A stretch of DNA of 64,000 nt from Mesocentrotus franciscanus (GCA_037976565.1 CP137673.1:3840218-3904217); one strand, 5' to 3'. Positions 13,801 through 23,868 are shown, counted from the stretch's first letter. Numbers and translations: made by a program. Notes: generated by a model from the letters alone, not told the origin.

Positions 13801-16800
13801 TGTTGTTGGCATTGAGCTTCTGATGTTGCCGTACATGTGAGAAGAGAAAAGTCTGTCACTCTCTTGGACTAATGATCTAAACTTTGTTTTGTTTTTTATT
13901 TCCATGTAGGCTTGACCAGCCCTCGAGACAGAAAGAACCAGATATTTGTAATCAACCACAAGAAAGCACACAACACAGGTAAAATTAAAGCCTACAGTGT
14001 ATAGTGATTGAGCCCCCCCTCCTGAAAATAAAATATGAGCAAGTTAGTTGTAATCTTTGAAGGCTTCTAGGGTGAAGATAGATGTGAGAGAAAGTTGCGG
14101 TTACACCACATATTCTTTCGAGAGTGATTAATTCTTGGGTTGATGTAGACCAGAAGCCTATCAACATACACAGCTCTCGAGTAGCACATTTGTATGACAC
14201 ATGCTCCTGTGATAACTGCAATTGTAATTGGTAATTAATTTCCTACACTAAATTAATTGGGTTATTCCTTATTTCAACCCTTGACCAAACACTATACCTA
14301 ACCCTAACCCTAACCCTTAATCTGACCCTAAACCTAACCTAAAACCCATTTGCACCCCTAACATTAACCTTAATCATGCCCAACCTGTGATGTCACACAT
14401 CTCAGCAGCATTATTTGTATTTAAGCGTTTTGTAATGATGGTGTGAATGATGTGTTAAATCCCTTGCTTCTAAGTTGTGACTTGGCCAAAATGAAAAATA
14501 AAAAACAACACAAAAAAAATAATGATGACAAAAAACACACCAAATATACAGCACTATTTTATATGAGTATGTAAGATGCTTATTAAAGCGAGATTTTATA
14601 TTTTACAATTCAGACAAACTTAGCAATACATGTACAGTATTATGAAGTACAATTAAAGTAGACATTCTAAGACAATAAATGTCCATTAATTTGGTACCTA
14701 CGGCAAGCAAATGTTATTTATAAGTTGTTCATTTACATAGCATATCACCAAAATCTTCTGGCTACTGAATATCTTTGCCTAGAAAATCAGTCACGGAGCT
14801 GGTCCACTATTTGTGACGTCACAACCGGGAAAGATACATGTATTCACGTACCCGGATATTCTTGTGGGGGGCTGTTGCTCATCAGTGAGTTTTGTGGCAC
14901 ATTAGTTGCTAAAAATGTGTGTAGCTATAACTTTAAAAAAAATAGTGTGCCCCCTATTGTTTTTTGTTCAACCAAAATCCTGGATCCACCTCTGACTTTC
15001 AGTATATATACAGTATATGAGTACATGTATTATGTAAATGTACATGTATTATTACTATCTGTTTTCTCTTTCCTGTATATAGCCATCTTGCTTGGTCACC
15101 TACGGACACCTGTCGAAGAACTAAAGAAAGATATTCTGACCATGGAATGTAGACGACTCTCTGTAGCTCACATCCAACAACTTGCTCAGTATGCCCCTGA
15201 CACTGATGAGGTAAGTGTTTGGGTCATTCCACAGGTTTGGGGCAATTTTTGTGACATACCGGACGTGAAAAACTATGTCTCCTATCAACTGTAACAATGT
15301 TTGCTCAAATTGAGTTTTGCATAAAAAGCATAGCCAACTATGTTTACAAGTACTCGAGCTTCATGGTGAATCAATATTATGGACCCAAAGTTTATGTAAT
15401 GTTATATGAATATGATGTCCATGTAACGCTCTTTATGTAATATCTTTAACAGATAATTTCATCTTCTATGTTAAAGGTACTATGTCCCATTTGCAGGCCC
15501 CAAAAATGAAAAGGTTAAATTCCAACGGCATTTGAAAGACAATACTAATTTAGAACTTCCCTAAAAAAGGGGGCTTGAAAATGTCTTTAAGTGGAAAAAT
15601 AACGACTATTAGTTGTCGAATCGACTTAGGAGCTATAGAGCCAGTAAGTAATAGTCTGATTTTTCAGACCATTGTACCGAATGGTCGTACGTTTTATGCT
15701 GCGCAAAGATTCAATCAGTTTAATTTTGGCCATTACAAGAAGTGGGTTATTGATGTAGACAAATGCTCATGTACCCTTTACAGCTCATTTTATGTATGTA
15801 TGTTATTACCAAAGATGAAAAAGCCAGTCAGTCACTCAATAGTGTCTGACAGTGAAGTCTAGCAAGTAAACGGGTTTCCTTGCATAATTTGAATTTTAGG
15901 ACACTGCTAATGTTTGAATTTCACAGATGGGACATACATGACATATTCATAATTCCTGCAAAGTTCTACAGAATTTGATGTTGGCTGCAAAAGGGACATA
16001 GTAGCTTTAAGTAGAAGACTTCATACCAAGGTTACATGAACGTTGTCATATTTTTTTCCCCAACCTCATGGAATGACCCGTTTATTCTATTCTGTTGTAA
16101 GAACAGTCTAATATCACCTTGAGGTCACCTGTAAATAAAGAACTTGTCAAGAAAGGCTACTTTCGTTGATTTCCCTTTGGTAGCTTCCATCCATCATCCT
16201 AGTTCACAAAAATGTAATCAATCAAAATCTTTAATTGTATTTTAAATTTCAGGTTGACAGCTTAGCACGTTATGCTGGCCAGACATCGCAGCTCAGTGAA
16301 CCAGACAAATTTGCATATGAGGTAAGACACATTCCAGTCCTAAAGCTACATGTTGTCCGGTCTCTAGCCTGATGAGATAATGTTACATGTCCATGTATGA
16401 AGTGGTGTCTGTTCTCTTTAAAAAACTGTTCTTAAAGTCTATCTAAATGTATCATTAGAAAATAATTAACAATCTCTTTCATTAAGATTAGGATTTATTA
16501 CAAGATACATGTACAAAGAATTTATGCATGAGATGTTTCTGCCTCTTTGACCATCACAGTTGTTTTTACATTAAATTTTAAGATGTAAATGTATTTTGAG
16601 ACTAGGCAACATTGCACAGAACTAATTCACTTTGTCTTTGATGCATTTGATACTTTAACATTTCTCTTTAAATTGGGTGGCCTTAAATAGAACTCTCTCT
16701 TTATTAAAACAAGGTTCCACAGTTATCATTCTTTCTCTTCTCTCTCATTTTCTCTCCAGATAAGTCGAGTCCCAGGCTTCAAGCTTCGTCTCTCAGCTCT

Positions 16801-19800
16801 GATGTTGAAAGCTGGATTTCACGAGAAGGTGGATGAGTTGGTGGGTTATCTTAACATGATACAGCAAGCCTCTGCAGAGCTCAGACAAAGCCAAAAATTA
16901 GCCAAAGCACTTGAAGTAAGTCGTATATAATGATGAACAATTATTGTAATAATGAAGGCATGAACCCTCTGTTACATATTGTCCATGGATCACATGTTTT
17001 TATGTTTTATTTACAGTATATTTCCATTCATGCAGTAAGCATATGCAGTGTGTACTGAAATCGGTGAATTGATTCCTTCAAATCACTTTGACAATGATCT
17101 TCCACATATCAACACACATATGTATATTCATATTAAAGAAACACAACAACAACAACAAAAACTAAAACAACTATTTTTTAGCAGTGTATGTTTTCTTATC
17201 AATATCATAGTTCATTTGCCTAGTATATAATAATACCTGGGCCTGTCTTATAAAGAGTTTGATATCAATCACAACTTATTTGCAATTGATATCAATCGCA
17301 ACTATGTACATACATGTAAGAGTTATAAGACAGGGCCCAGGTTTACCGTCAGTGTACATGCTAAGGGTGATTATTTTAGTTATTCATATTATATTTGAAA
17401 AATATATTCTAGCATTTGCAAATTGATAGCAAAATTATTATGTAGTTTTAAAAGATGTATGAAAATGATCTTATGTCAGTTTAATACAGTATTGTTCCAT
17501 TCATAACATTGCTTCTTAGTGACACCATACATGTATATCAGTTTAATAGTAGCTATACATTAATTTGTGTTCTTGTTATTTTCAGCTTGTTCTTGCCATG
17601 GGCAACTACATGAACCAGGGCAACCAGAGGGTTGCTGGGGCAACAGGATTTAGGATCAGCTTCCTAACTGAGGTAAGGAGTGGTCCTCAAGATTGTTCTC
17701 TCTCTTTCGATTGTACGATGCATGCTCCAGAGGGTTGTTTGACACCTACTTAGGGTTAGGGTTTCAAGAATTAGAGTTAAAGATAAAGTTGAGTTCTGGT
17801 CAGAAAAGCTTCTGGAATCATCAAAATGATAAGAAATTTGGCCCAGTCTTGGTAAAGTTACAAGCACTGTGCACAGAAAGATGTATATGGGACATAACAA
17901 ACATGTGGCATAAAAATCCGTCCCGATTTGTAAGCTGTTACATGCCATATTTAGAATATGAAGGCATTTCAAGATGCATGCTTTTCAGGATCATGTTTTA
18001 TCTAATGTTCTTCCACACTTGCATAATAACATTGATAATGCTCACAAATTATTTTTCACCTCTTCCCAGAACTCAACCTTCTCTTTAAGGGTCAGGGTTA
18101 GGGTTACATGTACATTCAGGCTTAGGGCTATTGTAAGGGTTGATATTCCTTGTGTGGTGGGGTATTCTTCAATTGTCCCCGAAGATGTGCAATCAAATAA
18201 TTCATTCATCCTCTTGTTCTTCTTGATATTTAGTTGGACACAACAAAAACATCGGACAACAAAGCCACTTTCCTCCATGTAGTGGCCAAGGCTGTCCACT
18301 CTAACGTTCCCGAAGTGATCAACTTTCGAGATGAGATTCCGTCGGTGCCGAAGGCCGTTAAGATGTCACTCAAAGCAGTCAAAGATGAGCTTACTCAGCT
18401 TACGGACCAACTCAATGTAAGATGAATTGAAATATTTGATGATGATGATAGTGATGATGATAATAATACAGGTACAGGAAATAACAACTATTATGATAAT
18501 GATAATAGATAATAATTATGGGTTTTTGCATAGCACATCTGTCAGACATGACACTTCTGTTACTCTAAAACTTTATTTCTCCTTTGGCATGTCTGCTTTT
18601 ATTGAGCTCTCTACTGTAGCGTTTAAGGAATGTCTTCTTGCCAGGTACCCAGATATTACTCATAGGTGGTGAGTGGCAATTGTAGATTAATGTCTTGCCC
18701 AAGGACATAAGGTCACTACAGGGATATTATTTCATAGGGCGGTGCCAAATTAGCAATGACAATAACTTTCTGCAATGGCGATCCTTACAGGTTCCAGTTC
18801 TATTGAAATGAGGTGAAGAGTGACATATATAAATAAATATCAAAAGACTGCTTATCTCTGAGCTGTTTTGCGTACATGGTCTTCATATACTGGTTTGAAT
18901 GTATGTCATTATGACAGATGATTGGTTGATAGATCTGTATATTCTGACACACTTTCACACTCATCTCCCTTGGTTATTCAGGACATGGATCGTGAGGTGG
19001 AGCGTTTCAACCAGGAGGAGATCATCATCGACGAGGACGACCGTTTCTCCGAGGTCATGGCCGTCTTTCTCAAGGAGGCTTCGGAGCACCTCTCCAGGCT
19101 TCATGAGCAGTACGCCCTCTGTTGTGACGACTTCTACAAGACTGCACAGTTCTTTGGGGAGGATCCCCGCAGCATGGAGAGCGCAACTTTCTTCAGCATC
19201 TTCTCCCTATTCATCACTAAGTTTGCAGTAAGTTCAGTCATCAAACGTCGCCTCTTTCTGAATCATTTTGGCCCGAATTCACAAAGGAGGTTTAACTTAA
19301 CCCATGGTTTAAACCCTCATTTACATAACCCATGGTTTAAATTTAGCGCAAAATAAGCGTACCTTGCCTTGCGCATGTCTAATATCGGACCTCTGACTGT
19401 GTCACGCTTATTTTGCACTAATTTTAGACCATGGGTTATGTAAATGAGGGTTTAAACCATGGGTTAAATTTAAACCTCCTTTTTAAATTCGGGCCTTTAG
19501 GTTTGATTGATTGATTACATTTATCAACATATTTACAAATAATTTCTTTACTCTTATAAAATTCATACAGAAACATACATTTCTAATTTACAGAAAAGAA
19601 TACATGCGGCTAATGAATTGGACCAGAAAATTGCATACAGTGTTGTGCTTATCAAGGATGACCTTGGCCTTCTAACAATATTTTGAATATATAAGTAAGA
19701 CAATGTGCAAGGTGCACTTTACCACTATAATACTATTGGAAGACAGCGAGTCGCATATTCATTATGTAATGTATGAAGTTTCATAATGGTTCTTGCATTT

Positions 19801-19873
19801 TATAATGAGGATTTGTATTGATTTAATTTATTTACAGAAAGCTCATGCTGACAACATGCAGAGGCCGTCATGA
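2625..19873 (+). CDS. GRID2IP: Delphilin-like formin (GRID2IP), C-terminal 14 exons, partial at 5' end
   Basis: Joined exons: 2625-2846, 5757-6097, 7880-8111, 9453-9658, 10124-10208, 10783-10812, 13910-13978, 15083-15210, 16253-16321, 16760-16915, 17586-17672, 18234-18416, 18982-19227, 19838-19873. All introns are GT/AG and all phases agree, giving 696 residues and a TGA stop. Fragment residues 1-280 are a Ser/Arg/Asn-rich, probably disordered linker; 284-301 are the FH1 polyproline run; about 314-690 are the FH2 domain, with the W-containing lasso motif (MSVKRLNWEKL), HKKAHNTAILLGHL holding the usual actin-contacting Ile (residue 397), and the GNYMN motif (519-523). FH2 domains form dimers that nucleate actin and track barbed ends. 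Delphilin is a PDZ-formin scaffold that binds GluD2 at vertebrate synapses. The order of conserved blocks and the end soon after FH2 fit delphilin better than Diaphanous, DAAM or FMNL, because there is no DAD tail. The PDZ exons must lie left of the window. FHDC1 or INF2 relatives are less likely alternatives. Confidence 0.82.
2811..4030 (+). repeat. Tandem array of ~160-177 bp units seeded by the end of exon A, interrupted by a MITE
   Basis: Unit starts at about 2811 (exon), 2988, 3150, 3850 and 4010. Each carries a GGAAATGGGTT-like start and most have the ATCTTATGCAATAG segment. Removing the 539-bp MITE at 3221-3759 restores a 161-bp spacing between units 3 and 4. The unit at 3850 keeps an intact decoy donor (CCATTGGCAGGTTAGT). 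Confidence 0.7.
3221..3759 (+). mobile_element. TTAA-flanked MITE, copy 1
   Basis: Terminal inverted repeats: TTAAAGATACTATATCCC at the left, GGGACATAGTATCTTTAA at the right. The internal sequence is shared with copies at 15471, 38511 and 63210. No transposase. A TTAA target would fit piggyBac-type mobilisation, but TTAA may simply belong to the TIR. Confidence 0.8.
5757..6097 (+). CDS. GRID2IP: Delphilin-like exon B (Ser/Asn/Arg-rich linker)
   Basis: The acceptor CCCTCTAG joins in phase to exon A (split Val codon) and the donor CAG|GTAAAA closes on a codon boundary. The 113 complete codons encode a low-complexity, hydrophilic segment with an Asn run and repeated Ser-Arg pairs. Base composition is clearly richer in GC than the flanking intron. 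No folded domain is apparent. Confidence 0.78.
6714..7476 (+). mobile_element. GCCTCCGC-terminated element with ~136-151 bp internal tandem units
   Basis: The outer ends ATGCCTCCGC and GCGGAGGCAT are inverted. Inside, units start at about 6791, 6942, 7086, 7236 and 7372, each with a CGTGATC...TTATCTCAAGAACC start, and most with a TTAGATTT(T)GG-like segment followed by AGGTCA direct repeats. The near 5' CCGTCCGTCCGT run is typical of a repeat family I associate with sea urchins, amphioxus and molluscs. No coding capacity. Confidence 0.7.
7805..7833. repeat. (AT)n microsatellite
   Basis: An uninterrupted AT dinucleotide run about 45 bases before the acceptor of exon C. Confidence 0.9.
7880..8111 (+). 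CDS. GRID2IP: Delphilin-like exon C (Ser/Pro-rich linker)
   Basis: The acceptor TGTTCCAG follows an (AT)n run and T-rich tract; the donor is GAAG|GTTTGT. The product holds a short helical-looking segment (KSIQERMDELIRSTQES) followed by proline-rich VPPPVTPHP. It precedes the FH1 exon and is in phase with it. Confidence 0.78.
9453..9658 (+). CDS. GRID2IP: Delphilin-like exon D: FH1 polyproline and start of FH2 lasso
   Basis: The exon encodes nine prolines, Val, six prolines, then IPGE: a short FH1 that would bind profilin-actin. After a short linker comes MSVKRLNWEKL and the NTVWSG motif, the conserved tryptophan lasso that starts FH2 and mediates dimerisation. The donor is GGG|GTGAGT. The polyproline run explains the long open frames on the opposite strand. 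Confidence 0.9.
9785..9960 (-). mobile_element. SINE-family fragment with (AAT) tail
   Basis: An AATAATAATG tail is followed by TTCTATAGCGCAC and, at the far end, GAGTGGCAAATGTAGATTA, the family hallmarks shared with 18438, 25615, 30232 and 36125. The tRNA-like head is missing. Confidence 0.55.
10124..10208 (+). CDS. GRID2IP: Delphilin-like exon E (FH2 lasso/linker)
   Basis: Acceptor TTAATACACAG, donor AAAG|GTCAGA. It encodes LGDEVGYFDDVIKHLELEEKF, the segment joining the FH2 lasso to the knob. It ends one base into a codon, which can join in frame to either exon F or exon G. Confidence 0.82.
10783..10812 (+). CDS. GRID2IP: Candidate 30-nt cassette microexon (exon F) in FH2 linker
   Basis: A good acceptor (TTCTTTCACAG) and a GTCAGA donor, matching the donor of exon E, enclose 30 bases that are open in the required phase. 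They add ten residues, DGKPGRGGKL, to the flexible FH2 linker. Exons E, F and G all use the same phase, so F can be included or skipped without a frameshift. Support is splice signals and phase only. Confidence 0.5.
   Translation: MENLEEEES
11388..11501. mobile_element. Diverged fold-back MITE (CCCCGTTGCACAAAAC)
   Basis: The left end GGACCCCGTTGCACAAAACTT and CCATTGATGG inner repeats resemble the hairpin at 1746. The right arm is eroded. Confidence 0.55.
12507..12784 (+). repeat. Perfect 2 x 139-bp tandem duplication
   Basis: 12507-12645 and 12646-12784 read the same base for base, from TCTTAGAAAATGC to GCTACTTTAG. Intronic. The lack of divergence implies a recent event or an assembly error. 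Confidence 0.85.
13910..13978 (+). CDS. GRID2IP: Delphilin-like exon G (FH2 knob start)
   Basis: Acceptor TTCCATGTAG, donor ACAG|GTAAAA. It encodes the run ending FVINHKKAHNT, which continues into AILLGHL in the next exon; this is the FH2 knob motif K-x-x-N-x-x-I that contains the actin-contacting isoleucine. Confidence 0.88.
14293..14350 (-). repeat. Degenerate interstitial telomere-like (CCCTAA)n
   Basis: CTAACCCTAACCCTAACCC then degenerating TAAACCTAACC units. Similar short TTAGGG pairs occur near 17753 and 18090. Confidence 0.65.
14652..14708 (-). repeat. 57-bp perfect dispersed repeat, copy a
   Basis: The reverse complement of 46585-46641 with no mismatch, while the flanks are unrelated. 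Also present at 55299-55355 in the second copy of the large block. Confidence 0.75.
15083..15210 (+). CDS. GRID2IP: Delphilin-like exon H (FH2 knob)
   Basis: Acceptor CTGTATATAG, donor GATGAG|GTAAGT. It encodes ILLGHLRTPVEELKKDIL and a following helix ending in YAPDTDE, colinear with vertebrate delphilin. It begins with the catalytic Ile region. Confidence 0.9.
15471..16010 (+). mobile_element. TTAA-flanked MITE, copy 2
   Basis: 540 bp with TIR TTAAAGGTACTATGTCCC and GGGACATAGTAGCTTTAA. It lies in the intron between exons H and I of the delphilin-like gene. Its 95-codon open frame is a by-product of the repeat, recurring in other copies with frame breaks. Confidence 0.8.
16253..16321 (+). 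CDS. GRID2IP: Delphilin-like exon I (FH2)
   Basis: Acceptor TTAAATTTCAG, donor GAG|GTAAGA; exactly 23 codons, phase 0 on both sides. It encodes a helix ending SEPDKFAYE, matching the LSEPD-x-F block of delphilin-type FH2 domains. Confidence 0.88.
16760..16915 (+). CDS. GRID2IP: Delphilin-like exon J (FH2 coiled-coil helices)
   Basis: Acceptor TTTTCTCTCCAG, donor GAA|GTAAGT; 52 codons, phase 0 on both sides. It begins ISRVPGFKLRLSAL and ends QSQKLAKALE, the long helical FH2 segment leading into the GNYMN motif. Confidence 0.92.
17236..17341. mobile_element. Short fold-back MITE (CCTGGGCCTGTCTTATAA ends)
   Basis: Inverted ends CCTGGGCCTGTCTTATAA and TTATAAGACAGGGCCCAGG with GATATCAATCGCAA inside. 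Same family as 1906-2036. Confidence 0.75.
17586..17672 (+). CDS. GRID2IP: Delphilin-like exon K (FH2 signature GNYMN)
   Basis: Acceptor TTATTTTCAG, donor GAG|GTAAGG; 29 codons. It contains the most diagnostic FH2 signature, LVLAMGNYMNQG followed by TGFRISFLTE. The basic and aromatic residues here are part of the FH2 post/actin interface. Confidence 0.95.
18234..18416 (+). CDS. GRID2IP: Delphilin-like exon L (FH2)
   Basis: Acceptor TGATATTTAG, donor AAT|GTAAGA; 61 codons. LDTTKTSDNKATFLHVVAK matches the L-x-x-TK-x-D-x-K-x-TFLH block shared by FH2 domains. The remainder is helical. Confidence 0.93.
18438..18735 (-). mobile_element. SINE-family fragment with (GAT/AAT)n tail
   Basis: A GATGATGATAATAATA tail, then GCATAGCACATCTGTCAGACATGACAC, CTTGCCAGGTACCCA and GTAGATTAATGTCTTGCCCAAGGACA: the family core. 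It lies between exons L and M. No head. Confidence 0.6.
18982..19227 (+). CDS. GRID2IP: Delphilin-like exon M (FH2 C-terminal helices)
   Basis: Acceptor GGTTATTCAG, donor GCA|GTAAGT; 82 codons of higher GC than the introns. It encodes the C-terminal FH2 helices, including FFGEDPRSMES and FFSIFSLFITKFA. The AQFFGED element is a typical FH2 post motif. Confidence 0.93.
19270..19495. mobile_element. Long-armed hairpin MITE after FH2 exon M
   Basis: The arms of about 80-100 bp (GGCCCGAATTCACAAAGGAGG...AACCCATGGTTTAAA and its complement) flank a short spacer. It starts only about 40 bases after the exon M donor. Confidence 0.8.
19838..19873 (+). CDS. GRID2IP: Delphilin-like terminal coding exon N and stop
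   Basis: The acceptor TTTATTTACAG is followed by KAHADNMQRPS and TGA. The protein ends a few residues after FH2, as delphilin does, with no DAD-like autoregulatory tail. An alternative last exon is possible at 19594. Confidence 0.8.
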   Translation, partial: KAHADNMQRPS

Positions 19874-19919
19874 CAACGAAACATATCTGCCTTCAGCAAG
19901 TTACACGTACATGTACCAA

Positions 19920-20020
19920 CATCTACATGATCCATGGAAATACAGTCTAGCTGCAGAGTAACTATTCAAACATCTACATGATCCATGGAAATACAGTCTA
20001 GCTGCAGAGTAACTATTCAA
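19920..20020 (+). repeat. 51-bp direct duplication in the 3' UTR
   Basis: The unit CATCTACATGATCCATGG... through CTATTCAAA occurs twice in succession with no change. Confidence 0.8.
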
Positions 20021-20855
20021 ATCCAGTATTCTAGTTCCGTCACAGATATATTCCACATTGGGGAGACTTCTTCCTCAAAGTGCATGGTGTTGAAGTTTTG
20101 CATTCATGTGTTACAAATTATTGTATTCTAGTGGCCAGCATCCATTGTTGCTATGTCAGTAGTCATTTGTGCATGTGCAGACATTGATTGTGCCATGTCA
20201 GACAAGCCTCATGCAAGCTGAAGCACGTCGACAACAACCACTGTGTAGAGGTGTGCTTGAAATTTTAAATTACATGTATTGAATGAACTACCTGGTCTAT
20301 TCTTGAAAGCCAAATTGTGTGCTTAATAGGAGAGATACATGTAATGCTCTTGAGTTGTACAACATGAAGCTACATGTACGATGTCGAAAAAGACTTTTAC
20401 ATGCACATTATCATTGACATCAATTGATGGTTTTGCATTGTAAATACATGCCAATTAATTTTGTATTATGAAGCATACATTTTAAGTGTTTGGAAGGCCT
20501 TTGAGAAATAATGTGGCCTGTGTGTCTTGTTTCTTGAGCAATATTGTATATTGGATTCTGAAGTGGAAATGTGTTTTATATTTGATAGGCGATGTTTAGT
20601 TGTGCATTTAATGTACATTTAAATTCATCTAATACAACAATGATTACACTTATGGTTGTAGAGTTACACATTAACATATACTGGGCTTGCTTACACATGG
20701 AAATACAGAGTGTTTTGTGTTTTATTTGTTATGAAAGGTGTATGATTGTTCTTTTTGTGCTGTTATTTTTGGATTGGACTGCAAACACCATTTTAAATTT
20801 TGGATGGCTTCTTTGTTTATTTAAGTCTTGTTAAGATAAGAATAAGGGTTTGCTC

Positions 20856-20861
20856 AATAAA
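20856..20861 (+). promoter_or_regulatory. Candidate polyadenylation signal AATAAA (proximal)
   Basis: Canonical hexamer about 1 kb after the delphilin-like stop codon, in an AT-rich context. Confidence 0.35.
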
Positions 20862-21672
20862 TGCTGCTATCTAAACTTTTGAAACATTATTAGAGTGCAT
20901 ATTGAATTTCATTTGCTTCAAGTTTATATTGATTTACTTGTATTTAAAAAAAAACAGTAAATTGAACTCGGCCCTGACCAAACTAGTATGGAAGTCATTT
21001 TTTTAAACACTCCATTTGTATGTGTGACTATTAATTTGGATAGTTTTATCCCATTCAGATATGTTAACAATGATATGAATCAATTCTTATTATGCAACCC
21101 ATTGATTTTTTGTAAATTAGTTTTTCATTTTAATTGTCTGGTGTATTAAATATAACCTTGGTGACCTTGGTGAAATTATTGTCATAAATGTTTTGGCAGA
21201 TATTTGTGGCACTTTTATTATTATTATTTTTTTTCTTCCAAGAAGTAATTTTAAAACCCTTCAATTGCACCTGCTTATTTGAAACCTCAATCAACCAATT
21301 CAAACTCTCTATAGGTCAAGGTCAAGTCCAAGGTCAAATACCAAAATAAATTGAAATGTGTTGAATTTGATAGGATTTGTAGGCTTTCAGATGACATTTG
21401 AATTGATCTGCGTGAGAGTTACTTTGAAAGGAAGTTGACCAGCATATGTAATATTATTGAATGTTCTTGTATTATTTATATGATGTTTTTGTTGTTGGAA
21501 TCTGTTCAATTTGTGTGTTCAACTGTAGCCTTTAATTTGCATAAATCTGCATTTATTGGCTGTGAGCTACTTGTATATATACATGTACATGTGCCAGCAA
21601 ACATTACTCTGCAGTGCTCTGTATATTGCATTCCATTTTTGTTCTGTATTTGTTTGTGTTATTATGTGCTGC

Positions 21673-21678
21673 AATAAA
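21673..21678 (+). promoter_or_regulatory. Candidate polyadenylation signal AATAAA (distal)
   Basis: Canonical hexamer preceded by GT-rich sequence, about 1.8 kb after the delphilin-like stop. Confidence 0.35.
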
Positions 21679-21699
21679 ACTGAACCTTGAAGTATGGAT

Positions 21700-23840
21700 A
21701 CACCAACAGCTACATATATGGGAGAAGTGAATTAAAAAAAACATCTGAAATTTTGTTTATGCACGATTATACAGGTTTAATTTAAGATAACAGTTAACAT
21801 TTTTACTTGTTTCTCATATACATGTACTATGTAAAGCGCTTAGAAATGTAGTATTAGTATCATTATTATGTACAACTGTACATGTTTGAATCTAAATATT
21901 TCGCATTCTTTATGGACAAAGGTTAACCATTGTACATGTTTATGGTTTTTTCTTCAAAATACTAATATATTTCCAAGAAATAAGAAGTCTTTCTAAAGGG
22001 ATGATTTATTCAATCCATTCAACTGATCCAAGTATTAAGTGTACTTTCTCTTCCTGCTTGTATGTTACACACAGGCTCAGTGCGCTCAGAAATGTGGACA
22101 AAATTCTACTTGAACATTGATAGTCATGCATACGTGTCTTAATTGCATGTTTGGTAATATCTAGTGTTTTAAAATTCAAATTGGAAAGTGAAGAGCAGAA
22201 ATAGAACATGTATGTAATAAAATTGAAGAAACTCTCAATTGACATTCGTTCCAGGTATTCAATTTCTGGAGTTGGAAATTTTTATGAATATTGGGGCTGT
22301 TTTTTATTTTACTTAAATTAGAAATGTAGTCGGGTTCCAATTTTGTTGTAACTTACACATGTGTATGTAATGGAACATTTGTCTGTGCCCACTGTAGAAT
22401 TGATTGAATGTAAAACAAGACTGTAAATATGTGTGCTGCCAAAATTCTGTTCATTACTATGATATTCCATGTACGTGAAATTAATCTTTCCTGTGTAAGG
22501 CCTAATTTTCATTTTCCTTTCTCTCCAACTCTGTAAAATTACTGGAAACTCTAAAACAAAGACATATCTGATTTATCTATTAATATAGAGACTAGTTTTG
22601 AACTCTCTTTTGGGTAACTGAGTGACGTATTGAAATAATGCATGTTTAATGTAATGGTTATCAGGGTAAACATGTTTTATTACTTCTAAAGTTCTAGTCC
22701 ATAGTCCAGCTTTGTACCTAGTTTGCAGTTGTATTTTTTGTTGGAGACTCATAGAAACGATAACAAGATTTTCAATCATTTCACTAGGCAAACACAATGA
22801 ATATCGAAGTAATTTTTTCAAGTTAATGCAAAAATAGGAGCAACCAATAATAGAATTCAAGTTATGTGATGCCTATTCATTAATGTTGTAATGTCTTAAT
22901 CCAAATGGCATAGTGCATGTACATGGTTAGGAACTAAGAGTTTGCAAAAACAAAGAGTTTTGTGAGACAACAAATTTGTGACTTAAATTTGCAAATGTTA
23001 TCAACAAATTTCTTGTTAATGCTTCAACAGGGTGTAATCAAATGTTTTTAGAAAAATTGATGGAAAGTAAAATTGGACCAATTTTTACATGGATGTGCAA
23101 GATTATGTTTAACATGATGTTTTATGTCCTAAAAAGATCTGTAATTAATTAATGAATAATTCAGTTTGAATATATATGTGGCTTTCTTTTTATTATGCAA
23201 GGGGAAACTGCATGATCTTCCAGCACACCAAGTATTTAATGATTTTTGTTGTTGTTTTAACACCTTGATTCAATGTTTATTGAAAGCCTTGAAATTATAA
23301 AATTGAAAAGAGAAAAAAAATCACCTTGCTGCCCTAAATAGATCTTTCTCTGTACCAAACAGTGCCCTAATCTTTACAGAGAATGTAGAACTTTTTATCA
23401 GTCATTGTGATGTCATTCAGTAATGCATTATATATATTTCTAGTGTGTTTAATAATAGTCATGAAACAGAGGCTTTCTCATAGTATTATTGGTTACAAGG
23501 AGTGAAATATGGTTTTTGGCTGACTGTGTAATTCTGTATATATTTCCTATAGCTTTACATACATGTACACCTTGACTTTTGAATTATGTACAGCAAAATC
23601 TTATTTACTAAAGTATGTGATAATAAAAGTGTGCAAACTCATGTAAAGAGAGAAAAAATGTATTTTGTTGTATTTATTTCTGGAGTGGTGTCTGTATTTT
23701 AGGTCTGCATGTGAAATGCATGTAGGCAAGTCCAAGGCAGTTATTTGGTCATGTGGTGTCCCATATGTATTACCATTGTGGAGTTACCATATAAGAAATA
23801 TCACTTTGCTTCATTATTTGGTGTGATTCAGGTTGGAGTA
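21700..23840. other. Intergenic/distal UTR sequence without recognised features
   Basis: AT-rich, no exon-like segment, no clear repeat except ACATGT motifs. A canonical AATAAA lies at 23622-23627. Confidence 0.5.
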
Positions 23841-23868
23841 GAGTTATCAACTCGATACAATAATCAGA

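Larger units (their letters stand above)
19874..21695 (+). other. Probable 3' UTR of the delphilin-like gene
   Basis: AT-rich sequence follows the stop without further exons. Candidate poly(A) signals AATAAA occur at 20856-20861 and 21673-21678, with another at 23622-23627. The true end is not known from sequence alone. Confidence 0.5.

Noticed and set aside
15575..15862. Frame shared with 63311-63550 and the reverse strand at 38696-38890
   Set aside because: Recurs because the MITE body recurs; frame ends and deletions differ between copies and there is no transposase motif.
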